From: Massilia rhizosphaerae
Lineage (GTDB): Bacteria; Pseudomonadota; Gammaproteobacteria; Burkholderiales; Burkholderiaceae_D
Direction: 5' to 3'
Assembly (NCBI RefSeq): GCF_016093545.1
Contig: NZ_JADKYX010000026.1
Span: 45,347-109,346 of the forward strand
Length of the DNA stretch: 64,000 nt
Positions 17,317 to 27,603 of the stretch are shown here, piece by piece (position 1 is the stretch's first letter; every line of letters begins with the position of its first letter). The notes beneath the pieces are model-generated. The model ran no database searches. It was not told where the DNA came from and saw only the letters and a list, made by a program, of their open reading frames with translations. Position numbers and translations under genes: made by a program.

Positions 17317-18327
17317 TTATTGCAGATTGACGCGGGACAGCGTCTTGCCGGGCACCGAAGGCAGCGCGACGGCATTGCCGCGCAACGTCGCCGTGACGCC
17401 GGCCGGATTGCCGACGACCATGCGCACGGGCTGGTCGACGTTGACGGTCTCCGTGCTGCCGGCCTTGACGAGGCGCGACAGCAGCGGCGCGCCGCCCTTG
17501 GCCGGCCGTACTTCGATCCACGAATCCTCGCGCACGTTCAAGACGAGTGCGTTGGCGCCCGCGGCGGCCGGGGCCGCGGCCGGGGTCTGCGTGGAGGGCG
17601 GCGTCGCGGCCGGCGCGGGAACGGCCGCGGGCGGTGCGCCGGTCGCGGTCGTGCCCGGCACATTGACGACGGCGCCCGGCGCCGCATTGGTCGCGGGCGC
17701 GGGGGCCGGCGCGGACGCGGCGGCGCTCGGGCCCGGCACGGAGATCAGCGGCACGGACGGATTCTGCAGGGGCTCGACGGCGCTGCCGTTGACGGCCGCC
17801 TCGGTCGCGGTGCCGGGCGCGGCAGGTGTCGCGACGCCGTTGCCGGCCGTCTCGGCATGCTGGCCGACCGGCACGAGACCGAAGTGCCACGCCGCCGCGG
17901 CCGCGACGACGACCACGACGGCACCGGCGATCCAGCCCAGCGGCAGGCTCGAGCGCTTGCCGTGGCTGGGGAACTTGGATTCGGAGAACGAAGCCGGCGT
18001 CGGGCGGCGATTCGCCGTGGCCGCGCTCGTGTCGGCCGGGGGCGGGCTCTCCATCGCGATCTGGGCCACCAGCGGCGCCGGATCGATCTTCACCAGCTTG
18101 GCGTAGGCCCGCACGAAGCCGCGGGTCACGGCGGGACTGGGCAGCGAGGCGTAATCGCCCGCCTCCAGTGCGATGACCTGGCGCACGGCCAGTTTCAACT
18201 GGTCGGCCACCTGTTCGACGGACCATCCCAGCGCCTCGCGCTGTGCGGCCAGGGCCTGGCCGGGGACGCCACGCGCCGGCGGCGGGTTGTCGGGCGTCGA
18301 CGGCTGATCTGCACGCTCGGAACTCAT
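17317..18327 (-). CDS. RodZ-like helix-turn-helix cell-shape protein
   Basis: A 336-aa RodZ-type protein. A cytosolic HTH_25 domain (residues ~15-85, LGWSVEQVADQLKLAVRQV) is followed by a linker, a single membrane helix (GWIAGAVVVVVAAAAAWHFG), a long Ala/Pro/Thr-rich periplasmic spacer, and a C-terminal DUF4115 domain with VREDSWIEVRPAKGG. RodZ links MreB filaments to the elongasome and is not a classical DNA-binding regulator. The ATG at 18327 follows the pilW stop by 10 bases; a GTG at 18354 is an in-frame alternative. It sits between pilW and ispG, as in many relatives. Confidence 0.88.
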   Translation of the reverse strand: MSSERADQPSTPDNPPPARGVPGQALAAQREALGWSVEQVADQLKLAVRQVIALEAGDYASLPSPAVTRGFVRAYAKLVKIDPAPLVAQIAMESPPPADTSAATANRRPTPASFSESKFPSHGKRSSLPLGWIAGAVVVVVAAAAAWHFGLVPVGQHAETAGNGVATPAAPGTATEAAVNGSAVEPLQNPSVPLISVPGPSAAASAPAPAPATNAAPGAVVNVPGTTATGAPPAAVPAPAATPPSTQTPAAAPAAAGANALVLNVREDSWIEVRPAKGGAPLLSRLVKAGSTETVNVDQPVRMVVGNPAGVTATLRGNAVALPSVPGKTLSRVNLQ

Positions 18328-18337
18328 TGTCGTTGTC

Positions 18338-19146
18338 TCACTCACTAAATGCACCGCGCTCGAAGGCCGCGTATTCGGCCGAACCGGGGAAGCGCTTGCG
18401 CAACTGCGCCGCCAGCGAAGCTTCCATGGCCCGGTCGCCGAGCTTGCGCTTGACCCGGATGGCCAGCCACAGCACGTCGGCCGACAGCGTGTCGAGCTTC
18501 GCTGTCTCCGTCAGGCGGTTAATGAAAAACCCGGCGCGGGTATAATCGCGCCGCTCGAAATACACCCGCGCCAGGCCGGCATTCGTCGCCACCAGCTCGG
18601 GATCGTAACGCAGCGCATCGAGCAGATAGCGCTCGGCCGCGTCGACATTCTTCATCTTGAGGCTGCAATTCCCGGCATTGATCAAGGCTTTGACCGGCGT
18701 CGCGTAATTCGGATTCTTCAGCGCCGCGTCGAAATAAGTCATGGCCTCTACCGGCTTGCCGCCGGCTTCGCACAGGAACAGCCCGTAGTTGTTGGACAGA
18801 TCCGGATTGCGCGGCGCCAGGCGCAGCGCGTGCCGGTAGTTCTCGTCGGCGAGTCGATTCTCGCCCATCTCGGTGTAGATCAGCGCACGCACGCCGTACG
18901 CGTCGGCATAGTCCGGGTTAGCGGCGATGGCCTGCTTGACCTCGTCCAGCGCGACGTCGTACTTGCGCTCCTGGTAATAGCCCACCGCCAGTTCCAGGCG
19001 GATCAGGGCGCGTTTTTCCGCGGCCGTCTGGTCGGACAGCGTCTTGAGCTCGTGCGTATCGCCCTCCATGCCGCGATTGCCGGCACAAGCCGACAGCAGC
19101 AGCGGAAGGACGAGCGCGCAGGCCAGGCGTCCGGACAGCCGCGGCA

Positions 19147-19147
<1 letters not shown>
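18338..19147 (-). CDS. pilW: Type IV pilus biogenesis/stability lipoprotein PilW (PilF)
   Basis: A 269-aa outer-membrane lipoprotein. The signal peptide ends in LLLSACAG (lipobox Cys at residue ~21). Several TPR units follow (GYYQERKYDVALDEVKQAI, ALRLAPRNPDLSNNYG). PilW/PilF helps the secretin PilQ multimerise, which type IV pili need. Its ATG overlaps the rlmN stop by one base (TGATG), and rodZ and ispG follow. The set rlmN-pilW-rodZ-ispG-hisS is a well-known conserved cluster. Confidence 0.93.
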
Positions 19148-20316
<1,169 letters not shown>

Positions 20317-20438
20317 GATTGAATCCTGTGCCTTCAAAATAAGTTCCGCCCGCCGAGCTCCTCGAGCATGGGCGAGCGGGATATTGCAATGTTAAACCGG
20401 CCTAGGCCTGTTCAACAGAAATAAATTGATACAAAAAA

Positions 20439-20864
20439 TTAACGCGAGTAAACGTTCAAGGCCGGGAAGAAGTAAGCGATCTCGACAGCAGCCGTCTCGG
20501 CAGCGTCCGAACCGTGCACGGCGTTGGCGTCGATCGAGTCGGCGAAGTCGGCGCGGATGGTGCCCTTGTCGGCCTTCTTCGGATCGGTTGCGCCCATCAG
20601 TTCGCGGTTCTTGGCAATCGCGCCTTCGCCTTCCAGCACCTGGATCATGACCGGGCCCGAGACCATGAAGTCGACCAGGTCCTTGAAGAACGGACGCTCT
20701 TTGTGGACGGCGTAGAAACCTTCGGCTTCGGCGCGCGACAGCTGGGCCATGCGGGCAGCGGCGATCTTCAGGCCGGCGCCTTCGAAACGGCTGTAGATTT
20801 GGCCGATCACGTTTTTGGCGACAGCGTCAGGTTTGATGATCGACAGGGTGCGTTCGATTGCCAT
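20439..20864 (-). CDS. ndk: Nucleoside diphosphate kinase
   Basis: A 141-aa enzyme of standard length that moves phosphate from ATP to other nucleoside diphosphates. It contains the start ERTLSIIKPDAV and the catalytic histidine segment NAVHGSDAAETA. The ATG follows GGAG at the usual distance. It lies upstream of rlmN on the same strand, 122 bases away, which is a common neighbourhood. The gap shows no clear terminator. Confidence 0.97.
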   Translation of the reverse strand: MAIERTLSIIKPDAVAKNVIGQIYSRFEGAGLKIAAARMAQLSRAEAEGFYAVHKERPFFKDLVDFMVSGPVMIQVLEGEGAIAKNRELMGATDPKKADKGTIRADFADSIDANAVHGSDAAETAAVEIAYFFPALNVYSR

Positions 20865-21087
20865 TTAAAAACTCCAATAAAAAGAAAGGTTTAAATCGAG
20901 ATTTGGGAACTCAATCAACCTTCTATTTTACCATACATCCGTCATGCTACCGATATTGCGCCGCTTCGCTCCCGGATGATACAGTGACATCGATGAGACC
21001 TCGTCCATATGGGCGGCGATCCGGCACTTATGCAAGGCTTAAATCTTGCGCTTGCGCCAGTTTGACCCCTGTTGACGGCGGGGCCAG

Positions 21088-21101
21088 TCCCCATATGGGG
21101 A
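21088..21101. promoter_or_regulatory. 14-bp perfect palindrome upstream of the BI-1 family gene
   Basis: TCCCCATATGGGGA reads the same on both strands and lies 29 bases before the start of the next gene. A second CCATATGG core occurs at 21005-21012. Such paired symmetric sites can be operators, but no matching regulator is identified. The 266-base gap (20865-21130) holds the divergent upstream regions of ndk and the membrane protein gene and no other gene. Confidence 0.35.
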
Positions 21102-21130
21102 GCAAAGCGATTTCTTCCAACGGAGGCATT

Positions 21131-21814
21131 ATGATTCCCAGCCTGCAAAAAACCTACGACGTTTCGGCCGTCCGCGCCACGCGTCACCGCGTCCTGCGCA
21201 ACACCTACTGGTTACTGGCGCTGTCCATGATCCCGACAGTGCTCGGCGCCTATATCGGCCTGCAAATGGCCCTGCCGATCTTTGCCGGCGGCATGGGCGT
21301 GCTGCTCTTCCTCGCGATCGCGTTCGGCTTCATCTTCGCGATCGAAAAGACCAAGAACTCGGCGGCCGGCGTGCCGATCCTGCTCGGGTTCACGTTCTTC
21401 ATGGGCCTGTGGCTGACCCCGCTGCTGCGCTACACGCTGCACTTTTCCAATGGCGGCACGCTGATCATGACCGCGTTCGCCGGCACGGCCGCCGTGTTCG
21501 CCACGATGGCGACGATCGCGACCGTGTCCAAGCGCGACTTCTCGGGCCTGGGCAACTGGCTGTTCGCCGGCGCCATCGTCGTGATCCTGGCCGGCCTGGC
21601 GAACATCTTCCTGCACCTGCCTGCGCTGATGCTGGTGGTGTCGGCGATGGCGATGGTGATCTTCTCGGCCTTCATCCTGTTCGACGTGAACCGCATCGTG
21701 AACGGCGGCGAGACGAATTACATCAGCGCCACGCTGGCCATCTACCTGGACATCTACAACGTGTTCACGAGCATGCTGCAACTGCTGGGCGTCGGATTCG
21801 GCAACCGCGACTGA
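21131..21814 (+). CDS. Bax inhibitor-1/YccA family membrane protein
   Basis: A 227-aa protein with seven predicted membrane helices (from RNTYWLLALSMIPTVLGAYIG to the last at DIYNVFTSMLQLLGVG). The pattern and the FDVNRIVNGGETNYISATLAIYLD region near the C-terminus are typical of the BI-1/YccA/YbhL family. Members act as pH-gated Ca2+ leak channels or modulate FtsH on membrane substrates. The start was set at ATG 21131, preceded by GGAGG at 4 bases; the longer frame upstream is not protein-like. It is divergent from ndk and followed by a strong terminator. Confidence 0.9.
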   Translation: MIPSLQKTYDVSAVRATRHRVLRNTYWLLALSMIPTVLGAYIGLQMALPIFAGGMGVLLFLAIAFGFIFAIEKTKNSAAGVPILLGFTFFMGLWLTPLLRYTLHFSNGGTLIMTAFAGTAAVFATMATIATVSKRDFSGLGNWLFAGAIVVILAGLANIFLHLPALMLVVSAMAMVIFSAFILFDVNRIVNGGETNYISATLAIYLDIYNVFTSMLQLLGVGFGNRD

Positions 21815-21833
21815 CCGTCGCACCGCACCGACG

Positions 21834-21858
21834 AGCCGGCCCGCGGGCCGGCTTTTTT
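21834..21858 (+). terminator. Rho-independent terminator
   Basis: A perfect 20-bp palindrome (10-bp arms beginning AGCCGGCCCG) is followed directly by a run of six T. It lies 20 bases after the stop of the BI-1 family gene. Confidence 0.85.
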
Positions 21859-21867
21859 ACGCCCGCA

Positions 21868-22074
21868 AAATTCGGGGTCAGAGCATAAATTCGGGGTCAG
21901 AGCACATTTCCGATCAATGTCTCGATGCACAAGCTTCCCGGGCACCCGGCCGATCCAGCGCGGCGCGAAGGCGAGAATGCAGCGGCAACCCAAGCAGGAG
22001 TTGCTCCGAAGATCATGCAGCAAAAAGTGCTCTGACCCCGAATCTTCGCCAAAAAGTGCTCTGACCCCGAATTT
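21868..22074. repeat. GGGGTCAGAGC repeat cluster (small non-autonomous element)
   Basis: Two direct copies of AAATTCGGGGTCAGAGCA (21868-21885 and 21887-21904) face two inverted copies, TGCTCTGACCCCGAAT (22028-22043) and TGCTCTGACCCCGAATTT (22057-22074). They enclose about 120 bases of unique sequence without a supported gene. The layout resembles a small mobile or REP-type element. A related motif occurs at 34951-34990. This element accounts for most of the 350-base gap 21815-22164. Confidence 0.75.
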
Positions 22075-22164
22075 TTGTTGGCGTATCGCGCGTCACCAAA
22101 AGTCTCGTTGGCAGAATCGAACGGCCCTGCGTACAATATCCGTTCGATTCAGATCCCGTCACCC

Positions 22165-22509
22165 ATGTCCCGTAGCCTGGTCCACGTATTGCTGTCGCTG
22201 CTGCTGCTCGTTACGCAGCAGTTGTCGCTCGGCCACGGCTATACGCACTGGGCCGAGATCGACGAGCTGCTCGTCCAGCAGGCCGCGGCGAGCAGCAGCG
22301 ACGGCAGCGGCAAGCTGCCCAAGCCGGGCCTGCACGACCTGTGCGGCCAGTGCGCGGCCAGCGCCCAGATCGCGTTTGCGCTGCCGACCATGCTGCGCCG
22401 GTTCGTCCCCGCCGAGCTGGCCTACGCGGCCCCGGTCGTGCCGGTCACGCCCGGCATCTGCCTCCTCACCGAATGCCCGTTCCACTCGCGCGGCCCGCCC
22501 CAAGCCTGA
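22165..22509 (+). CDS. Small exported protein with paired cysteines (DUF2946-like)
   Basis: A 114-aa protein. The N-terminal signal sequence (SLVHVLLSLLLLVTQQLSLG) is followed by a short acidic/Ser-rich spacer and an HDLCGQCAASAQIA segment with a C-x-x-C pair; a third Cys lies near the C-terminus (PGICLLTEC). This form is like DUF2946 proteins often found just upstream of TonB-dependent receptors and thought to bind metal. ATG 22165 was chosen because the signal peptide begins there; the longer frame is unlikely. The TonB receptor starts 86 bases later, so one transcription unit is probable. Function beyond that is unknown. Confidence 0.65.
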   Translation: MSRSLVHVLLSLLLLVTQQLSLGHGYTHWAEIDELLVQQAAASSSDGSGKLPKPGLHDLCGQCAASAQIAFALPTMLRRFVPAELAYAAPVVPVTPGICLLTECPFHSRGPPQA

Positions 22510-22595
22510 TGACGCATCCCCGTTTTTGATCCGCACCGCCCGGCGCGTCCCGGCGGTGCGGGCCGTTATCCATTCGCTTGAGGTTTTAAACAGTC

Positions 22596-24602
22596 ATGAA
22601 AATCGAACGTACGCTGCTCGCCAGCGCGCTCCTGCTCGCCTTCCACCCGGCCGTCCGCGCGGCCGACGACGCGGGGCAGATCATCAACGAAGGCAAGGTC
22701 CAGCAAGTCGTCGTCACCGCCAGCCCGCTGCGCAATGGCGAAGGCGACCAGATCCTGACCCCGGCCAAGGTGCTCGCGGGCGACGAGCTGCGCGACAAGG
22801 TCGGCAGCTCGCTGGGCGAGACGCTGCAGAACGAACTGGGCGTCTCCGCCTCCGCCTTCGGCGCCGGCGCGTCGCGCCCCATCATCCGCGGCATGGAAGG
22901 GTCGCGCGTGAAGATGCTGGAGAACGGGATGGCGACGTCGGACGTGTCCGGCCTGTCGAACGACCACGCCGTCGCCTCCGAAGGCGCCGTCGCGCGCCAG
23001 ATCGAGATCCTGCGCGGCCCCGCCGCCCTGCTGTACGGGTCGGGCGCCATCGGCGGCCTCGTCAACGTCGTCAACGAACGCATCCCGACGGCGCTGGAAC
23101 CCAAGCCCACGGGCCAGATCGAGTCCCGCTACAGTTCGGTCGACAACGGAAAAGATCTGTCCGGCACGATGGACGGCGCCGTCGGCAAGCTCGGCCTCCA
23201 CCTCGACGGCAATATGCGCAACACGGACGACTACCAGATCCCCGACCTGCGCGTGATGAACGACCCGACGTCGCGCATGAACCGCCTGCCGAACAGCGAC
23301 ACGAAGGAGCGCAACATCGGGATCGGCGGCTCGTACATCGACGACTGGGGCTATGCGGGCCTGTCGGCATCGCACCTGACGAATTTCTACGGCATTCCGA
23401 CGAACGCGGGCTCGCACATCAGCCAGAGCCAGAACCGCTACGACTTCGACAGCATCGTCAAGAACCCGCTGGCCGGCTTCGAGAGCGCGCGCGTAAAAGC
23501 CGGCTACACGGATTACCACCACGCCGAACTGGACGACGGCGTGCCCGCAACGCTGTTCTCGAACAAGTCGTTCGAGTCGCGCGTGGAACTCACGCACAAG
23601 CCCGTCACCAGCCTGGGCCTGCACGGCACGGTCGGCATGCAGACGGAGAACACGCACTTCTCGGCGCTGAGCGCGCAAGGCGGCCCGGACACCGTGCCCG
23701 TCACGCACTCCACGTCGCAAGCCGCGTTCGTCGTCGAGGAATGGAAGCAGGGCCCGCTGCGCTGGAACGCGGGCCTGCGCTACGAAAACGTCGACCGCAA
23801 GCCGGTCTCCAACCGCGAGCGCAGCTTCGGGCTGGAATCCGGCTCGATCGGCGCGCTGTGGCCGTTCACGAAAGGCTATTCGTTCGGCGCGACGATCTCG
23901 TATGCGCAACGCGCGCCGTCGACGGACGAGCTGTACTCGGGCGGCCCGCACGACGCCACGCTCACGTTCGACGTTGGCAACCCGGACCTGCACAAGGAAA
24001 TCTCGCGCAACCTCGAGCTGTCGCTGCAAAAGACGAGCGGTCTGCTGCGCTGGCGCGTGAACGCCTACCGCAACAACGTCAACGACTTTGTCTACGGCCA
24101 CATCACGGACACGATGCTCGACGAGGACGGCAACCCGGGCGGCGCTTTCCGCCAGCGCCTGTTCCAGCAGGCCAAGGCGCACATCCAGGGCGCGGAAGCG
24201 GAGATGACGTGGAACCAGCTCGGCATGGGCTGGAACGGCCGCGTGTTCACGGACACGTCGCGCGGCTACCTCGACGACGCGGGCAACCTGCCGCTGCAGC
24301 CGGCCGACCGCATCGGCGGCGCCGTCGGCTACCGCCAGCCGAACTGGCGCGCCGGCATCGACTGGACGCATGCGCGCGGCCAGAACCGCCTCGCCGCGTT
24401 CGAGACGACGCCGGCGCCGTCGTACAACCAGGTCGATGCGAACCTGTCGTACACGCAAAAGCTCGAGAAGGTTGATCTGACCTATTTCCTCTCGGCGAAA
24501 AACCTGCTGAACGAGGACATCCGGCTGTCGACGTCGCTCCTGAAGGATATTGCGCCGCTGCCGGGCCGGAACATCACGTTCGGGGTGCGGGCGAAGTTCT
24601 GA
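22596..24602 (+). CDS. TonB-dependent outer membrane receptor (ZnuD-like)
   Basis: A 668-aa receptor. It has a signal peptide (ending AVRAADD), a TonB box-like VVVTASPLR, the plug domain (GEGDQILTPAKVLAGDELRDKVGSSLGETL at residues ~46-75; ASRPIIRGMEGSRVKMLENG), then a 22-strand barrel ending with F (RNITFGVRAKF), as required for BAM recognition. The plug motifs and ~670-aa length match the ZnuD/iron-complex group that takes up zinc or heme. The paired small Cys protein upstream supports a metal role. No Fur or Zur box was seen upstream, so the substrate is uncertain. Confidence 0.88.
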   Translation: MKIERTLLASALLLAFHPAVRAADDAGQIINEGKVQQVVVTASPLRNGEGDQILTPAKVLAGDELRDKVGSSLGETLQNELGVSASAFGAGASRPIIRGMEGSRVKMLENGMATSDVSGLSNDHAVASEGAVARQIEILRGPAALLYGSGAIGGLVNVVNERIPTALEPKPTGQIESRYSSVDNGKDLSGTMDGAVGKLGLHLDGNMRNTDDYQIPDLRVMNDPTSRMNRLPNSDTKERNIGIGGSYIDDWGYAGLSASHLTNFYGIPTNAGSHISQSQNRYDFDSIVKNPLAGFESARVKAGYTDYHHAELDDGVPATLFSNKSFESRVELTHKPVTSLGLHGTVGMQTENTHFSALSAQGGPDTVPVTHSTSQAAFVVEEWKQGPLRWNAGLRYENVDRKPVSNRERSFGLESGSIGALWPFTKGYSFGATISYAQRAPSTDELYSGGPHDATLTFDVGNPDLHKEISRNLELSLQKTSGLLRWRVNAYRNNVNDFVYGHITDTMLDEDGNPGGAFRQRLFQQAKAHIQGAEAEMTWNQLGMGWNGRVFTDTSRGYLDDAGNLPLQPADRIGGAVGYRQPNWRAGIDWTHARGQNRLAAFETTPAPSYNQVDANLSYTQKLEKVDLTYFLSAKNLLNEDIRLSTSLLKDIAPLPGRNITFGVRAKF

Positions 24603-24625
24603 GCGCATGTGTTGCGCATGCAATT

Positions 24626-24686
24626 GGTGGGCACGGGGTGCCCACCCTACGGGAACCTGACGTAGGGTGGGCTCCCCGAGCCCACC
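24626..24686. repeat. REP-like hairpin pair, GGTGGGC family
   Basis: Hairpins at 24626-24646 (arms GGTGGGCAC/GTGCCCACC) and 24666-24686 (arms GGTGGGCTC/GAGCCCACC), with inward CTAC/GTAG flanks. They follow the TonB receptor stop. The rest of the 334-base gap (24603-24936) shows no gene; it is AT-richer near 24840-24880 and probably holds the promoter of the hybrid kinase. Confidence 0.85.
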
Positions 24687-24936
24687 ACCGCTCCGCCACG
24701 CCACGTATTGACATCCCGTGCGCCGCGCCGGCGCGAGCTCCTTTATAGTCTTGCCATCAAACCCAATCCCATCGGCATCAGCACGACCTTTGCCGCCTAA
24801 AATGGTCCTTCGGAGACATTTTGTTCTCCAGGTATCAATGGAGTTTCACGCACGGAAAATGTATTTTTTTTCATAGCCGTTCCAGCTTATGCATTTGCGC
24901 ATAGAATGACCGCTTTCGGACTCGGAATCGATCGGC

Positions 24937-27603
24937 ATGGAAGCGGCGACGCGCGACTTTCATCTCCTCGGCAGCACCGGCGCCGTCCGCGCCGGTTACC
25001 ACGTCCATGATTGGTCGGCGTCCCCACTCGGCCCGCCGGACCGCTGGAGCCCCGCATTGCGCAATGCGGTCAGCCTGATCCTCGAATCCGAATTCCCCAT
25101 GTACCTCGCCTGGGGCCCCCACCTGGCGCTGCTGTACAACGCTGCCTTCATCCCGCTCCTCGACGGCACCCATCCCGCCGCGCTCGGGCGTCCGCTGGCC
25201 CAGGTCTGGCCCGACCGCTGGCCCGGCCTGAAGCCGCTCGTCGAGCGCGCCCTCGCCGGCCACGCCACGTACGGCGAGGACGTGCCGAGCCCGATCGACC
25301 GCAACGGCAAGCCCTACAACGCCTGGTTCACGCTGGCGTACTCGCCGCTGCGCGACGATACCGGCACCGTGCGCGGCGTGCTGTGCGTGACGAGCGAGAC
25401 GACCCAGCGCGTCCAGCTGGAGCGGCGCCACGCCGTGCAGCTGCAGGTGGTCGACAGCCTGCGCCGCATGCATCATCCGTCCGACATCATCGAATGCTCG
25501 TGCACCCTGCTCGGCAAGCACCTGGAACTCGAGCGCGCCTGCTACGTCGAAACGGACGAAGCGGACGGCAGCTTCGAAGTGATGCACGACTGGGCGCGCG
25601 ACGCCGGCACGCCGCTCGTCGGCCGGCGCGCCCGCCTCGACGATTTCGGGCCGCAGGCGCTGGCCCTGCTGCGCACGGGCTCGCCGCTGGCCGTGCGCGA
25701 CGCCATGGCCGACCCGCGCCTGCCCGCGCGCGGCGAACGCTATGCGGCGGCGGGCGCGCGCGCGATCCTCGTCGTGCCCAAGGTCAGGCGCGGCCAGCTC
25801 GTGGCGGCCCTCGTCGGCTATTCCACGCAGCCGCGCGACTGGGACGAGGAAACGCAGCGCCTCGCCACCGACATCGCCGAACGCAGCTGGGACGCGCTGG
25901 ACCGCGTGCGCGCCGAGCAGGCCCTGCGCGACGCCGTCGCGCGCCAGACGACGCTGCTCGACATGAACGAGTTCCGGCTCGAAGTGTCCGACCTGCTGCG
26001 CCGCCTGAACGACCCCACGCAGATCTTCGCCCAGACGGGCGCCATGCTGGGCCGCTTCCTGCAGGCCAGCCGCGTGCTGTACGGCGACTACGACGCCGAC
26101 AAGCAGCTCGTCACCTTCCACTCGAATTACACGGACGGCATCGTCGCCGAACTGAACGGCACCTTTCCCGCCGCCCTGTTCGGCGTGGCGAACTTCGCGT
26201 CGCTGGCCCAGGGCACGTGGGTGTCGAGCGACCTGCAGCGCGATCCGCGCACGAGCGGCCCCGACCTCTGGCCGAACTACGCGGCCCTGCAGATCCGCTC
26301 CGCCGTCGTCGTGCCGCTGAACCGCAACGGCGCGCTGACGACCTGCCTGTTCATCAACGACAACCTGCCGCGCGTGTGGAGCGCCGACATCGTGCGCCTG
26401 ATCGAGGACGTCGCCGAGCGCGCCTGGAGCGCCGTCGAGCGCGTGCGCGCCGAGGACGCGCTGCGCCTGGCCGACCGCCGCAAGGACGAATTCCTCGCGA
26501 TGCTCGCGCACGAGCTGCGCAATCCGCTGGCCCCGATCTCGGCCGCCGCCCAGCTGCTCAACATGGGGCCGCCGGACGGCGGGCGCGTGGAGCGCACGAG
26601 CGCCATCATCGCGCGCCAGGTGGCGCACATGACGGGCCTGATCGACGACCTGCTGGACGTCTCGCGCGTCACCCGCGGCCTCGTCGTGCTGGCCCGCGAG
26701 GAGGTCGACCTGCGCCGCGTGATCGGCGACGCCGTCGAACAGGTGCGCCCGCTGATCGAGGCGCGCCGGCACCAGCTGGCGCTGCACCTGTCGACGGAAC
26801 CGGCGATCGTCCAGGGCGATCCGAAGCGTCTCGTGCAGGTGATCGCCAACCTCCTGAACAACGCCGCCAAATACACGCAGGAAGACGGCCGGCTGTCGGT
26901 CTGGATGGGCATCACGCCGGAGCAGGTGCTCGTCTCCATATCGGACAACGGCATCGGCATCTCGGCCGAACTACTGCCCACCGTGTTCGACCTGTTCTCC
27001 CAGGCCGAGCGCACGCCGGACCGCTCGCAGGGCGGCCTGGGCCTGGGCCTCGCGCTCGTGAAGAGCCTGGTGGAACTGCACGGCGGGATGGTGACGGTGG
27101 CCAGCGAGGGCCGCAACCAGGGCAGCGAATTCACGCTCCGCCTGCCGCGCCTGCACGGCGCGGGCGCGCCGTCCGGCGCCGCGTCCGTGCCCGGCACGCA
27201 AGCGCCCGGCGCCGCGAAAAGCCTGTCGCTGATGCTCGTCGACGACAACGTCGACGCCGCGATGACGCTGGGCCTCCTGCTGGAATCCGGCGGGCACGAC
27301 GTGACGGTGATGCACAACCCGGCCCAAGCGCTGGAGCAGGCCGCGCAGGGGCATTACGATGCCTTCCTGCTCGACATCGGCCTTCCCGGCATGAACGGCT
27401 ACGAACTGGCGCGGCGGCTGCGCACGCTGCCCGGCTGCCGCGACGCGACGCTGGTCGCGATCACGGGCTACGGCCAGCAATCGGACCAGGCGAGCGCGAC
27501 GTACGCCGGCTTCGACAGCTATTTCGTCAAGCCGGTCGATCCGGCGGGGTTGTTTGCGCTGCTCGACCGGGTGGCGGTCACTCCGCGACTTGCGGGGTGT
27601 TGA
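24937..27603 (+). CDS. Hybrid sensor histidine kinase (PAS-GAF-GAF-HisKA-HATPase-REC)
   Basis: An 888-aa soluble hybrid kinase without membrane segments. A PAS-like domain (residues ~1-165) is followed by two GAF-type domains (~170-330 and ~345-500). The HisKA segment KDEFLAMLAHELRNPL has phospho-His at 525. The HATPase domain follows with NLLNNAAKYTQ, DNGIGIS and GGLGLGLALV, and a C-terminal receiver with LMLVDDN and phospho-Asp 813 in LLDIGLPG. It probably senses a cytosolic signal through PAS/GAF and feeds a phosphorelay; no cognate regulator is next to it. Its last 26 bases overlap the 3' end of rlmD on the other strand. Confidence 0.92.
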   Translation: MEAATRDFHLLGSTGAVRAGYHVHDWSASPLGPPDRWSPALRNAVSLILESEFPMYLAWGPHLALLYNAAFIPLLDGTHPAALGRPLAQVWPDRWPGLKPLVERALAGHATYGEDVPSPIDRNGKPYNAWFTLAYSPLRDDTGTVRGVLCVTSETTQRVQLERRHAVQLQVVDSLRRMHHPSDIIECSCTLLGKHLELERACYVETDEADGSFEVMHDWARDAGTPLVGRRARLDDFGPQALALLRTGSPLAVRDAMADPRLPARGERYAAAGARAILVVPKVRRGQLVAALVGYSTQPRDWDEETQRLATDIAERSWDALDRVRAEQALRDAVARQTTLLDMNEFRLEVSDLLRRLNDPTQIFAQTGAMLGRFLQASRVLYGDYDADKQLVTFHSNYTDGIVAELNGTFPAALFGVANFASLAQGTWVSSDLQRDPRTSGPDLWPNYAALQIRSAVVVPLNRNGALTTCLFINDNLPRVWSADIVRLIEDVAERAWSAVERVRAEDALRLADRRKDEFLAMLAHELRNPLAPISAAAQLLNMGPPDGGRVERTSAIIARQVAHMTGLIDDLLDVSRVTRGLVVLAREEVDLRRVIGDAVEQVRPLIEARRHQLALHLSTEPAIVQGDPKRLVQVIANLLNNAAKYTQEDGRLSVWMGITPEQVLVSISDNGIGISAELLPTVFDLFSQAERTPDRSQGGLGLGLALVKSLVELHGGMVTVASEGRNQGSEFTLRLPRLHGAGAPSGAASVPGTQAPGAAKSLSLMLVDDNVDAAMTLGLLLESGGHDVTVMHNPAQALEQAAQGHYDAFLLDIGLPGMNGYELARRLRTLPGCRDATLVAITGYGQQSDQASATYAGFDSYFVKPVDPAGLFALLDRVAVTPRLAGC

